DNA of 12,170 nt, taken from contig JACQEH010000242.1 in NCBI GenBank assembly GCA_016200675.1, positions 1 through 12,170 of the forward strand. The letters run 5' to 3'. Source of the stretch: Chloroflexota bacterium. Its GTDB lineage: Bacteria; Chloroflexota; Limnocylindria; Limnocylindrales; CSP1-4. Position numbers and translations under genes: made by a program. How positions within the stretch are numbered: position 1 is the stretch's first letter; every line of letters begins with the position of its first letter. Shown here piece after piece: positions 1 to 6,038 of the stretch. Under the pieces are notes generated by a model that searched no databases, was not told the DNA's origin, and was given only the letters and a program-made list of their open reading frames with translations.

Positions 1-329
1 CTCTCCTCGACCTGCATCGCGAGCTCGCGGGTGGTGGCGAGGACGAGAGCGCGGACCGGCAGGCGGGTCGCAGCGTCGCGGCGGTCCGGCCGCCGGTCCG
101 GGTTCCACGGCGCCGGCCCGCCCGCGGGGCGGGAGGCGTGCAGGCGCTGGATCATCGGCAGGACGAAGGCGGCCGTCTTGCCGGTGCCGGTCTGGGCGCC
201 GGCAAGGACGTCGCGGCCGGCGAGGACGAACGGGATCGCCTCGGCCTGGACGGGGGTGGGCTCGGTGTAGCCCTGGTCCGCGACGGCGCGGAGGAGCTCG
301 GGTGTCAACCCAAGTTGATCAAAGGACAC
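1..329 (-). CDS. DEAD-box RNA helicase, N-terminal part (runs off left edge)
   Basis: This is the first 109 codons of an ATP-dependent RNA helicase of the DEAD-box (RhlE-like) family, which unwinds short RNA duplexes in the cytoplasm. I translated the minus strand by eye. The Q motif is visible as F3 plus the stretch YTEPTPVQAEAIP at residues 21-33. Walker A (motif I) is AQTGTGKT at 45-52. Motif Ia follows near residue 100 as ATTRELAMQ, where most family members have PTRELA, so the proline is replaced by threonine. An insert rich in Pro, Arg and Asp separates motifs I and Ia. The start is a GTG at 327-329, preceded by AGGAG about 10 nt upstream. The DEAD motif and the RecA2 domain lie outside the window, so the exact subfamily cannot be fixed. 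Confidence 0.9.
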   Translation of the reverse strand, partial: MSFDQLGLTPELLRAVADQGYTEPTPVQAEAIPFVLAGRDVLAGAQTGTGKTAAFVLPMIQRLHASRPAGGPAPWNPDRRPDRRDAATRLPVRALVLATTRELAMQVEE

Positions 330-536
330 GGAAGGTGTGCTCCTGGCGGGGCCCTCCCGCTCGCTGGCGGGGCCCGGTCAGGGCAGGGAAGTGGATCGAA
401 ATCAGCGGCATATGACCGGGGCGCTGACCGGAGCGCCCATCGAGCTCGAAGGCTGGAAGCATAGCCGGGATCCGCCGAATGGGAAAGGGCGGGTGATGGA
501 GCGGTCGCGGTGCCCGCGCGGCGCCGCCGTGGCGGC

Positions 537-562
537 GGGGCCGGCAACCGGCGCCTCGGCGG
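537..562 (+). repeat. Short GC-rich repeat, isolated copy
   Basis: This is the sequence GGGGCCGGCAACCGGCGCCT plus a few more bases. The same motif recurs at 569 and at 790, where it forms the left end of each long repeat unit. A decayed version (GGGGCTGGCAACGGCAACCT) follows from 816. The element is largely self-complementary (GCCGG/CCGGC), so it could fold into a small hairpin. Confidence 0.75.
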
Positions 563-568
563 CGGGGC

Positions 569-742
569 GGGGCCGGCAACCGGCGCCTCGGCGACGGGCC
601 GTCAACGACCACCTCGCCAGGGGCACGTGGCGCGCCATTCGCGACACCGGCGTGCTCGTCACTGCACGGGATGGACCCGATCGGGGTGCGTGCCACGCTC
701 GCTCGTGGAGCAAGTGGTGACGTGGCTGCCCCACTGCCCACG
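569..742 (+). repeat. Long direct repeat, copy 1 (~174 bp)
   Basis: This is the first copy of a long direct repeat. It starts with the GGGGCCGGCAAC motif and continues into a highly conserved 123-bp core (620-742). Compared by eye with the second copy (842-964), the core differs at only two positions: A/G near 644 and G/A near 714. The left arm (569-619) is more diverged and one base shorter than its partner. The core contains the perfect palindrome CCCGATCGGG and the stem-like pair CCACG...CGTGG. No transposase or known insertion-sequence end is visible. Function is unknown. Confidence 0.9.
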
Positions 743-789
743 CCTGGCCGGCGCTCGCCCGCTTGCTCGCCTGGGGCACGTGGCGCGAT

Positions 790-964
790 GGGGCCGGCAA
801 CCGGCGCCTCGGCGACGGGGCTGGCAACGGCAACCTCGCTTGGGGCACGTGGCGCGCCATTCGCGGCACCGGCGTGCTCGTCACTGCACGGGATGGACCC
901 GATCGGGGTGCGTGCCACGCTCGCTCGTGGAGCAAATGGTGACGTGGCTGCCCCACTGCCCACG
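790..964 (+). repeat. Long direct repeat, copy 2 (~175 bp)
   Basis: This is the second copy of the long repeat. Its 123-bp core (842-964) is almost identical to the core at 620-742, at an offset of exactly 222 bp. The 47-bp spacer between the copies (743-789) carries a further 15-bp piece of the core's left end, GGGGCACGTGGCGCG at 773-787. This suggests repeated unequal duplication. Near-identity of non-coding DNA over this length implies recent duplication or gene conversion. Confidence 0.9.
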
Positions 965-976
965 AGGAGGCAGGCG

Positions 977-1026
977 CTCTCGGCGCCCGCTCGTCGCCGC
1001 CGCGGCTCAGTTCGGGCGACCGCCGC
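977..1026. repeat. 50-bp exact repeat, copy 1 (duplicate of the PAC2 gene 3' end)
   Basis: This 50-bp sequence is identical to 1047-1096 at an offset of 70 bp. Because the second copy includes the last codons and the TGA of the PAC2 gene, this copy is a displaced duplicate of that gene's end plus about 30 bp downstream. It is outside any gene I can support. Confidence 0.9.
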
Positions 1027-1027
1027 T

Positions 1028-1044
1028 GGCACCCGCTCGGTGCC
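1028..1044. other. Small hairpin between the two 50-bp repeats
   Basis: GGCACC (1028-1033) and GGTGCC (1039-1044) form a perfect 6-bp inverted repeat around the 5-nt loop CGCTC. It lies in the 20-bp spacer between the two 50-bp repeats, 33 nt downstream of the PAC2 stop codon. It could help end transcription of the PAC2 gene, but there is no T-tract, so it is not a classical intrinsic terminator. Confidence 0.4.
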
Positions 1045-1046
1045 GC

Positions 1047-1096
1047 CTCTCGGCGCCCGCTCGTCGCCGCCGCGGCTCAGTTCGGGCGACCGCCGC
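1047..1096. repeat. 50-bp exact repeat, copy 2 (overlaps the PAC2 gene 3' end)
   Basis: This copy is identical over 50 bp to 977-1026; the flanking bases differ on both sides. On the minus strand its first 20 bases are the end of the PAC2 reading frame (Gly-Gly-Arg-Pro-Asn-stop) and the rest is downstream DNA. Confidence 0.9.
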
Positions 1097-1934
1097 CCAT
1101 CTCGGAGCCGCGATCGCGGAGGAAGCGCTCGATGTCGGCGATCAGGTCGTCACCGGCCGGCAGGCGCGACTCGTCAACCATGCCCTCCAGGCGCTCGACG
1201 TAGTTGCGGGTGTTCTCGTCGAGCGCGGCGGCGGTGTCGAGGCGCTTGCGCAGGGCTCGCGCCTCCTCGGGGAGGTCGCCCTCGGGCGCCTCGATCTCGA
1301 GGTGCCGGCCGACGGCCCGCAGCAGCTCCGCGGACGCGCCCGGGTACTCGCCGGAGATGTAGTGGGGGATCTGGGCGAAGTAGCCGACGGTGGGGATCCC
1401 GGAGCGGGAGATCGCCATGTCGACCACCGAGATGCAGGCCGCCGGCACGCGGAGGAGCCCCTCCGGCCCGGCCTGGACGTCGCCCTTGAGGAGACCCGGG
1501 CGGGAGGCCGTCCCCATGATCGGCACGGGCCTCGTGTGGGGCACGGCTGCCGGGATCGCCCCGAGGCTGACCCACTCCCGGACCTCGAGCTGGCGGGCGA
1601 TCTCGACGAGGTCGGCCGCGAAGCGGCGCCATTTGAAATCGGGCTCGGCGCCGGTCAGGACCAGCACGTCCCGGCCGTCGAGCCGCTTGCGGCGCATCGT
1701 CAGGGCCGGCCAGGTCAGGCGCTCGGGCCGGCCGTCCTGGATCTCGAGTGTCGGGCGCCGCGAGCGGAAGTCGAAGAGCTGGTCGCCGTCGAACTCGACG
1801 ACGAGGTCGCCGCCGGCCTCCAGGAGCTTCAGGGCACCCGTCGCCGCCGACCCCGCGTCGACCCAGCCGTCGAAGGCGGCCACGACCGCCGGATCGCGGA
1901 GGTCGTCGGGCGGCGTCAGGCGATAGAGGGCCAC
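1077..1934 (-). CDS. PAC2 family protein (proteasome-assembly-chaperone-like)
   Basis: This encodes a 285-residue cytosolic protein of the PAC2 family. The family is named for eukaryotic proteasome assembly chaperones and is common, with unsettled function, in Actinobacteria and Chloroflexota. Typical features are the N-terminal AAFDGWVDAGSAATGAL stretch, the central VLTGAEPDFKWRRFA, and the SLGAIPAAVPHTRPVPIMGTA region followed by GYFAQIPHYISG. A charged helical C-terminal part (about residues 225-280) is also usual. It starts at a GTG 3 bp after the cupin stop codon, so the two genes are surely cotranscribed. A GGAG lies about 10 nt before the GTG. The last codons lie inside a 50-bp repeat whose other copy sits just downstream. 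The family assignment is firm, but the cellular role is unknown. Confidence 0.9.
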   Translation of the reverse strand: MALYRLTPPDDLRDPAVVAAFDGWVDAGSAATGALKLLEAGGDLVVEFDGDQLFDFRSRRPTLEIQDGRPERLTWPALTMRRKRLDGRDVLVLTGAEPDFKWRRFAADLVEIARQLEVREWVSLGAIPAAVPHTRPVPIMGTASRPGLLKGDVQAGPEGLLRVPAACISVVDMAISRSGIPTVGYFAQIPHYISGEYPGASAELLRAVGRHLEIEAPEGDLPEEARALRKRLDTAAALDENTRNYVERLEGMVDESRLPAGDDLIADIERFLRDRGSEMGGGRPN

Positions 1935-1937
1935 CCG

Positions 1938-2315
1938 CTATTCGCTCCGCGGCCAGCGCGGGAAGCCGCCGTCGACCACCCGAAGGTCGTCCCAGTCGGC
2001 CCGGACCGGCGGGAAGACGTCGATGACGACGGCACCATCGCGGCCGGCCGTGACGTTGTGGGGCCGGTCGGCGAGGATCCGCCACGTGCCGCCGGGCCCG
2101 AGGACCCGCGTCTCGCCGTCGACGGTGAAGTGCATCTCGCCGCTGATGACCATGCCCATCTGCTCGGCCGGGTGATGGTGCTCGGGCACGACGGCGCCGG
2201 GCCCGAACTCGACCAGGGCGAGGGTGATCCGTTCGCCCTGGACCCGCCGCGCCCGGACCGCATCCCCCCAGACTTCGAGGAGCGGCATGTCCGTGATGTC
2301 GACGAGGTGATGCAT
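1938..2315 (-). CDS. Small single-domain cupin protein
   Basis: This encodes a 125-residue single-domain cupin, a small beta-barrel that usually binds one metal ion. Cupin motif 1 is seen as GAVVPEHHHPAEQMGMVISG (residues 40-59), with H46, H48 and the E51/Q52 position as candidate metal ligands. Motif 2 follows as GPGGTWRILADRPHNV, with H86 as the fourth ligand. Such proteins may be sugar or oxygenase-type enzymes or small-molecule sensors, and the substrate cannot be told from sequence. The ATG start at 2313-2315 has only a weak Shine-Dalgarno, so transcription may begin close to it. It is the first gene of a two-gene operon with the PAC2 gene. Confidence 0.85.
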   Translation of the reverse strand: MHHLVDITDMPLLEVWGDAVRARRVQGERITLALVEFGPGAVVPEHHHPAEQMGMVISGEMHFTVDGETRVLGPGGTWRILADRPHNVTAGRDGAVVIDVFPPVRADWDDLRVVDGGFPRWPRSE

Positions 2316-2380
2316 CGCTGGAGCATACGCCGGGCCGCCGGCGGGTCCGTCTCGCGCGCGCCCTCCGAACCATCGGCGCG

Positions 2381-2506
2381 ATGTTCCTGGGCGCGTTCGC
2401 CTTCCAGGCCGTCGGCCTCGTCATCGGGCTGTACGTCGTGTGGCCCATCGAAGGGCTGTGTCGGGCGGCGGCCGGATCGCTCCCGGCCGGCACGACAGGG
2501 ACGTAG
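2381..2506 (+). CDS. Possible 41-residue membrane peptide
   Basis: This is a short frame from ATG 2381 to TAG 2504-2506, coding for a peptide with one strongly hydrophobic stretch (MFLGAFAFQAVGLVIGLYVV) followed by WPIEGLCRAAAG. That looks like a single membrane helix with a short tail. Nearly every third codon position is G or C, as in real genes of this genome. Against it, there is no clear ribosome binding site. The frame also stays open upstream (RLARALRTIGA), so it may be the leftover C-terminal end of a longer membrane protein. It lies between the divergent cupin gene and the exporter, and a hairpin begins at its stop codon. No family recognised. Confidence 0.35.
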   Translation: MFLGAFAFQAVGLVIGLYVVWPIEGLCRAAAGSLPAGTTGT

Positions 2507-2522
2507 CCGGCCGTCGGCCGGC
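2506..2522 (+). terminator. Hairpin at the end of the small membrane-peptide frame
   Basis: GCCGGCC (2506-2512) and GGCCGGC (2516-2522) form a perfect 7-bp GC stem with a 3-nt loop, starting on the last base of a TAG stop codon. There is no following T-run, so it is at most a terminator-like structure. It could also protect or structure the leader of the exporter mRNA. Confidence 0.4.
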
Positions 2523-2623
2523 CAGGCCCGACGCCCCGCGCCGAGGCTTCCCGACTACTACGCGAAACGGCATACTTGCGGAGGCCCGCGCCTGCGTCCT
2601 GCCCAACAGCTGCGAGGTTTCCC

Positions 2624-4252
2624 GTGACAGCACCCGCTGCCCTTGCCGACGATCCCATTGCCCGCCTGACCCCGCGTCAACGGCTGGAGATCCTCGGGGC
2701 GATTCTCCTGGCGATGTTCCTGTTCGCCCTCGACCAGACCGTCGTCGGGACGGCACTGCCGGTCATCATCACGGACCTCCACGGCGACAAGCTCTACACG
2801 TGGGCGGTCACGATCTACCTCCTGACCTCCACGATCAGCGGCCCCATCTACGGGCGCCTCTCGGACCTCTTCGGACGGCGGCCGATCTTCATCTGGGCCG
2901 TGGGCCTCTTCCTCGTGAGCTCGGTCCTGGCCGGGCTCAGCAGCGAGATGTGGCAGTTCATCCTCTTCCGCGGCCTCCAGGGCCTGGGCGGCGGGGCCGT
3001 CTTCCCGCTGGCGCTGGCCGTGGTCGCCGACCTCTACACGCCGGCCGAGCGGGGCAAGTACCTGGGGCTCTTCGGCGCCGTCTTCGGCCTCTCTTCACTG
3101 CTCGGGCCCGGCCTCGGCGGGATCATCACCGACAAGTTCACGTGGCACTGGATCTTCTTCATCAACGTCCCCATCGGGCTCATCTCGCTGGTGATCCTGT
3201 GGCGCCTCCTGCCGGCCCATCGGATCCCCGACGCGGCCCGCCACATCGACTACCTGGGGGCGGCGGTCTTCGCCGCGGCCATCACGCCGTTTCTGATCGG
3301 CCTGACGAACAAGCAGACGGGGGCGTGGACCGACCCGTCCGTCGGCGGCCTGATCCTGCTGGGCCTGGTCCTGGCCGGGGTCTTCATCTGGATCGAGTCG
3401 CGGGCCCACGACGCGATCGTCCGCCTCGAGCTCTTCCGGATCCGGGCCTTCACGATCTCGGTCGCGGCGATGTTCCTGGCCGCGTTCGGGTTCTTCGGGG
3501 CCATCATCTTCCTGCCCCGCTGGTTCCAGGTGGTGGCCGGCGCGAGCGCGACCGAATCCGGCTACAACCTCCTGCCGCTGCTGGTCGCCCTCATCCTCAG
3601 CGCCACCCTGTCCGGGCAGATCGTGGCCCGGACCCATCACTACAAGGCCCTGATCTTCGTGGGCATGCTCCTCCTCGCCGGCGGCCTGTACCTGCTGACG
3701 AACCTCCGGGCCGACACGAATCGGCAGGTCCTGTGGGCCTGGATGGTCGTCGTGGGCCTGGGCATCGGGCCCTCGTTCGCGGTCTTCACGCTGGTCGTCC
3801 AGAACAGTGTCAAGCCGGCGGTCATCGGCGTCGCGACGAGCAGCCTGACCTTCTTCCAGCAGATCGGCGGCACGATCGGCCTGACCCTGGCGGGGACCGC
3901 CCTCGCCGACAAGCTGACCTCGGAACTGCCCGCTCGGCTCGTCGCAGCCGGGGTGCCGGCCCCGTTCGTCAGCCAGTTCCAGGGCGGCGGACAGTTCGAC
4001 ATCACCGGCACGGGCGACCTTGGGGCACGGATCCTGGCGGCGACCCCGGAGGCCTTCCGGCCCCAGGTCCAGCCGCTCATCCCGGGCATCGTGAGCGCCG
4101 TCCACGATTCGATCTCGATCGCCATCGCCTCGACCTTCTGGGTCAGCATCGTGGCCGCCCTCGTCGCCGCGTTCGCGGTGCTCTTCCTCCGCGAGGCGCC
4201 GATGCGAGCGACCTTCGAGATGGATCCAGAGGCAGCGGCGGCTCCAGGCTGA
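2624..4252 (+). CDS. DHA2-type MFS drug exporter (EmrB/QacA family, 14 TM)
   Basis: This encodes an inner-membrane proton-coupled exporter of the major facilitator superfamily, DHA2 branch, of 542 residues, the normal size for 14-helix members. Visible signatures are motif D1 in the first helix (LDQTVVGTALP, residues 36-46), the cytoplasmic loop motif A (GRLSDLFGRRP, 77-87), and the motif C region (GLSSLLGPGLGGIITDKF) before the paired WHWIFFINVPIGL typical of EmrB. I chose the GTG at 2624 because GAGG sits 6 nt upstream and the protein then starts just before the first helix; the ATG at 2576 would add a tail of no obvious value. A weak promoter-like pair (TTCCCG, 17 nt, CATACT) lies at 2548-2576. 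The substrate cannot be predicted. It appears to be translationally coupled to the methyltransferase gene behind it. Confidence 0.92.
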   Translation: MTAPAALADDPIARLTPRQRLEILGAILLAMFLFALDQTVVGTALPVIITDLHGDKLYTWAVTIYLLTSTISGPIYGRLSDLFGRRPIFIWAVGLFLVSSVLAGLSSEMWQFILFRGLQGLGGGAVFPLALAVVADLYTPAERGKYLGLFGAVFGLSSLLGPGLGGIITDKFTWHWIFFINVPIGLISLVILWRLLPAHRIPDAARHIDYLGAAVFAAAITPFLIGLTNKQTGAWTDPSVGGLILLGLVLAGVFIWIESRAHDAIVRLELFRIRAFTISVAAMFLAAFGFFGAIIFLPRWFQVVAGASATESGYNLLPLLVALILSATLSGQIVARTHHYKALIFVGMLLLAGGLYLLTNLRADTNRQVLWAWMVVVGLGIGPSFAVFTLVVQNSVKPAVIGVATSSLTFFQQIGGTIGLTLAGTALADKLTSELPARLVAAGVPAPFVSQFQGGGQFDITGTGDLGARILAATPEAFRPQVQPLIPGIVSAVHDSISIAIASTFWVSIVAALVAAFAVLFLREAPMRATFEMDPEAAAAPG

Positions 4253-4965
4253 GCGAGCGGACCTCCCCGACGGGCAGGACGCGCGCGCTCTCGACGGCGG
4301 CGGCGCGATCGTTCGTCCTTCGCAGGACACGACTGCGGCCGCTGCCCGGCCTCGAGGAGATCCGCCTCCACCTCGCCGACGAGGTCCTGCCGCTCTGGCA
4401 CGCGGTCCAGATCGAGCTCGGGGATGCCGACGCGCCACTCCCGTACTGGGCATTTGCCTGGGGCGGCGGGCTGGCCCTCGCGCACTACCTGCGCGAGCAC
4501 CCGGCCGCCGTCGCCGGGCGACGAGTCTTCGACCTGGGTTCCGGTTCGGGGCTGGTGGCCATCGCGGCGGCCCGGGCCGGGGCGACGGACGTCACCGGCG
4601 CCGACATCGATCCCTTCGCCGGGGTCGCCATCGGGCTCAACGCCCGGGCCAACGGACAGCGAGTGGCGACGGTTCGCCGGGACGTGCTCGACGACGATCC
4701 GGCGGACGACATCGACGTCATCCTCGTCGGCGACTGCTGGTACGAGGCGCTCCTGGCCGAGCGCGCGAGCGCCTGGCTCCGTCGTGCCCGGGCCCGCGGC
4801 ATCGACGTCCTCATCGGTGACCCCGGGCGACCGTACCTGCCGCTCGACGAGCTCGAGGAGCTGGCGACCTACGAGGTACGGACCACAACCGAGCTCGAGG
4901 ACATGGCACTCAAGCAGGCGCGCGTCTACCGGTTGCGTTCGGGCGGCATCACCGCGCCGTCCTGA
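4249..4965 (+). CDS. Class I SAM-dependent methyltransferase (ETFB-lysine / NNT1-like)
   Basis: This encodes a soluble Rossmann-fold methyltransferase of about 238 residues. It resembles the family that includes protein lysine methyltransferases acting on electron-transfer flavoprotein beta and nicotinamide-N-methylase-like proteins. Evidence: PYWAFAWGGGLALAHYL (65-81), SAM motif I as FDLGSGSGLVAIAAA (94-108), the acidic loop GADIDPFA, the motif VGDCWYEA, and GDPGRPYLPLDELEEL near the C-terminus. Family similarity begins around SFVLRRTRLRPLPGL (residues 21-35), yet I find no ATG, GTG or TTG in frame before it. The best candidate start is CTG at 4249-4251, overlapping the exporter's TGA as CTGA, like the common ATGA coupling. 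The substrate is unknown, and the start is less certain than the gene. Confidence 0.85.
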   Translation: MSERTSPTGRTRALSTAAARSFVLRRTRLRPLPGLEEIRLHLADEVLPLWHAVQIELGDADAPLPYWAFAWGGGLALAHYLREHPAAVAGRRVFDLGSGSGLVAIAAARAGATDVTGADIDPFAGVAIGLNARANGQRVATVRRDVLDDDPADDIDVILVGDCWYEALLAERASAWLRRARARGIDVLIGDPGRPYLPLDELEELATYEVRTTTELEDMALKQARVYRLRSGGITAPS

Positions 4966-5025
4966 GCGCTGGGAGTCTGGCCGGGGGCGGTCCGGCGATC
5001 GACGACGTGCCCTGGCCTGACATGA

Positions 5026-5045
5026 GCCCGCCCGGCTACGCGGGC
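5026..5045. terminator. Hairpin between convergent genes
   Basis: GCCCGC (5026-5031) and GCGGGC (5040-5045) make a 6-bp stem around an 8-nt loop that contains the Rieske gene's stop codon. It lies between two convergent genes and might act on both strands. There is no T-tract, so support is weak. Confidence 0.3.
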
Positions 5046-5341
5046 GATCGCACCACGATGTCGTCGCCGTCGATCTCGACGGCCGTGGCGACCGGCTCGT
5101 CAGCCGGCCCCTCGAGGACCTCGCCCGAGCGGACGTCGAACTCGCGGCCGTGGCAGGGACAGGTCACGGTCGTGCCGCTGAGCTCGCCCGAGGCGAGCGA
5201 GCAGCCCTGGTGCGTGCAGGTGTCGTCGAACGCATAGAACGTGCCGCCGACGTTAGCGAGGCTGACCTTCGCGTCGCCGACACGGACCACCCGCATCTGC
5301 CCCGCCCCGATGTCCGTGATCTTGCCGACTCGCGCGAGCAC
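5036..5341 (-). CDS. Small Rieske-type [2Fe-2S] ferredoxin
   Basis: This encodes a 101-residue soluble Rieske domain protein, of the kind that serves as ferredoxin component for oxygenases or as a small subunit of NirD type. The cluster-binding motif is complete: C42-x-H44 and C61-x-x-H64, in CTHQGCSLASG and CPCHGREFD. C47 and C63 sit where high-potential Rieske proteins form a disulfide. No signal peptide is seen, so it is probably cytoplasmic. The GTG start at 5339-5341 is supported by a perfect AGGAGG 8 nt upstream. No oxygenase or reductase partner lies next to it, so its electron donor and acceptor are unknown. Confidence 0.92.
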   Translation of the reverse strand: MLARVGKITDIGAGQMRVVRVGDAKVSLANVGGTFYAFDDTCTHQGCSLASGELSGTTVTCPCHGREFDVRSGEVLEGPADEPVATAVEIDGDDIVVRSPA

Positions 5342-5434
5342 CCTGGCTGCCTCCTGCTACAGCGGTCTGTCTATCGCCAGGCCGCCATGATGCCTTCGGG
5401 ACGAGCTCGACGGACCTGGACGGGCCCGGACGAG

Positions 5435-5460
5435 CCCGGGACGGGCCTGTCCGACCCGGG
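5435..5460 (-). terminator. Strong GC hairpin after the DUF1801 gene
   Basis: On the minus strand, CCCGGG-T-CGG and CCG-T-CCCGGG can pair into a 10-position stem with a single T.T mismatch and a 6-nt loop. It begins 11 nt after the stop codon of the DUF1801 gene. It resembles an intrinsic terminator stem but lacks a U-tract. The surrounding 5410-5460 segment also contains a direct repeat, GGACGGGCC, at 5418-5426 and 5439-5447. Confidence 0.45.
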
Positions 5461-5471
5461 ACCGGCCTTGC

Positions 5472-5948
5472 TCAGCCGGCGGCCTTCTTGACGAGCTCGG
5501 CGACCCGCTGCTCGATGGCCGGCGTCAGGGCAGTGAGGGCGAACGCGACCGGCCACATCTCCTGATCGTCGAGCCACGCGTCCTGCTGGAAGCCGAGGGT
5601 GGCGTAACGGACCTTGAACTTTGCCTTCGACTGGAAGAACAGGACCACCTTCTCGCCCCTCGCCCAGGCGGGCATCCCGTAATAGGTCCGGGGCACGAGG
5701 TCCGGCACCGTCGCGGCCACGATCTCGTGGATGCGCGTCCCCATGGCCCGATCGTCCTCGGGCATGGCGGCGATCGCGGCCCGGACGTCTGCCTCGCCGG
5801 CGGCCCGCTGCTCCTCCGGCGAGAGGCGCGCGCTCTTCTTGCGCTCGCGGACGCTCGCCTCCATGGCGGCGCGCTCTTCGTCACTCCAGAGGTTCTTCGA
5901 CGCCTTCGGGCTGTCGCCCCGCTTCGCGGGTGCCTTGGTGTCCGCCAT
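5472..5948 (-). CDS. DUF1801 domain protein (YdhG/frataxin-like fold)
   Basis: This encodes a 158-residue cytosolic protein. The first 60 residues are charged and probably helical or disordered (KAPAKRGDSPKASKNLWSD, then many Glu/Arg/Ala). From about residue 63 a DUF1801 domain follows: IHEIVAATVPDLVPRTYYGM, PAWARGEKVVLFFQSKAKFK and a C-terminal helix ending AELVKKAAG. DUF1801 shares a fold with frataxin-like proteins, and some members are called iron chaperones, but the function here is not known. The ATG start has GAGG about 9 nt upstream. It stands alone between the Rieske and oxidoreductase genes, with a strong hairpin after the stop codon, so it is probably transcribed by itself. Confidence 0.88.
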   Translation of the reverse strand: MADTKAPAKRGDSPKASKNLWSDEERAAMEASVRERKKSARLSPEEQRAAGEADVRAAIAAMPEDDRAMGTRIHEIVAATVPDLVPRTYYGMPAWARGEKVVLFFQSKAKFKVRYATLGFQQDAWLDDQEMWPVAFALTALTPAIEQRVAELVKKAAG

Positions 5949-6038
5949 GTCGTCTGCCCTCGCTCGTGGTCCGATGGATGCGGACTCACGCTATCGGATC
6001 GCGGAAGGATCCGCATTCCCTGACCCTGGGCGACGCTG

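Larger units (their letters stand above)
330..1076. other. Gene-poor, repeat-rich intergenic region
   Basis: I see no convincing gene in this roughly 750-bp stretch between the helicase start and the PAC2 stop codon. The helicase-proximal part (330-500) holds two copies of a 12-bp repeat, CTGGCGGGGCCC (343-354 and 364-375), and presumably the helicase promoter. The rest is GC-rich direct repeats, listed separately. Long open frames cross the region on both strands, but they are Ala/Pro/Arg-rich. They stay open partly because the main repeat has a period of 222 bp, a multiple of three. Nothing resembling a known protein domain appears in them. Confidence 0.7.

Noticed and set aside
537..964. 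CRISPR array
   Set aside because: The repeats are too long, too few and irregularly spaced, and no cas genes are present.
319..1032. Minus-strand 237-codon open frame with two near-identical internal units
   Set aside because: The repetition follows from the DNA repeat with a 222-bp period. The product is Ala/Pro/Arg-rich with no domain, and the frame overlaps the helicase start.
2378..2399. Similarity of the small membrane-peptide start (GCGATGTTCCTGG...) to a site inside the exporter near 3467
   Set aside because: Only about 22 bases match and both encode Phe/Leu/Ala-rich helix sequence, so chance or codon bias is enough.
510..2627. Plus-strand 705-codon open frame
   Set aside because: It runs antisense to the PAC2 and cupin genes, and its composition is typical of shadow frames in high-GC DNA.
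2440..4248. Plus-strand open frame leading into the methyltransferase, suggesting a fusion protein
   Set aside because: Its first part is the out-of-frame shadow of the exporter gene. Only the portion from about 4249 has methyltransferase character.
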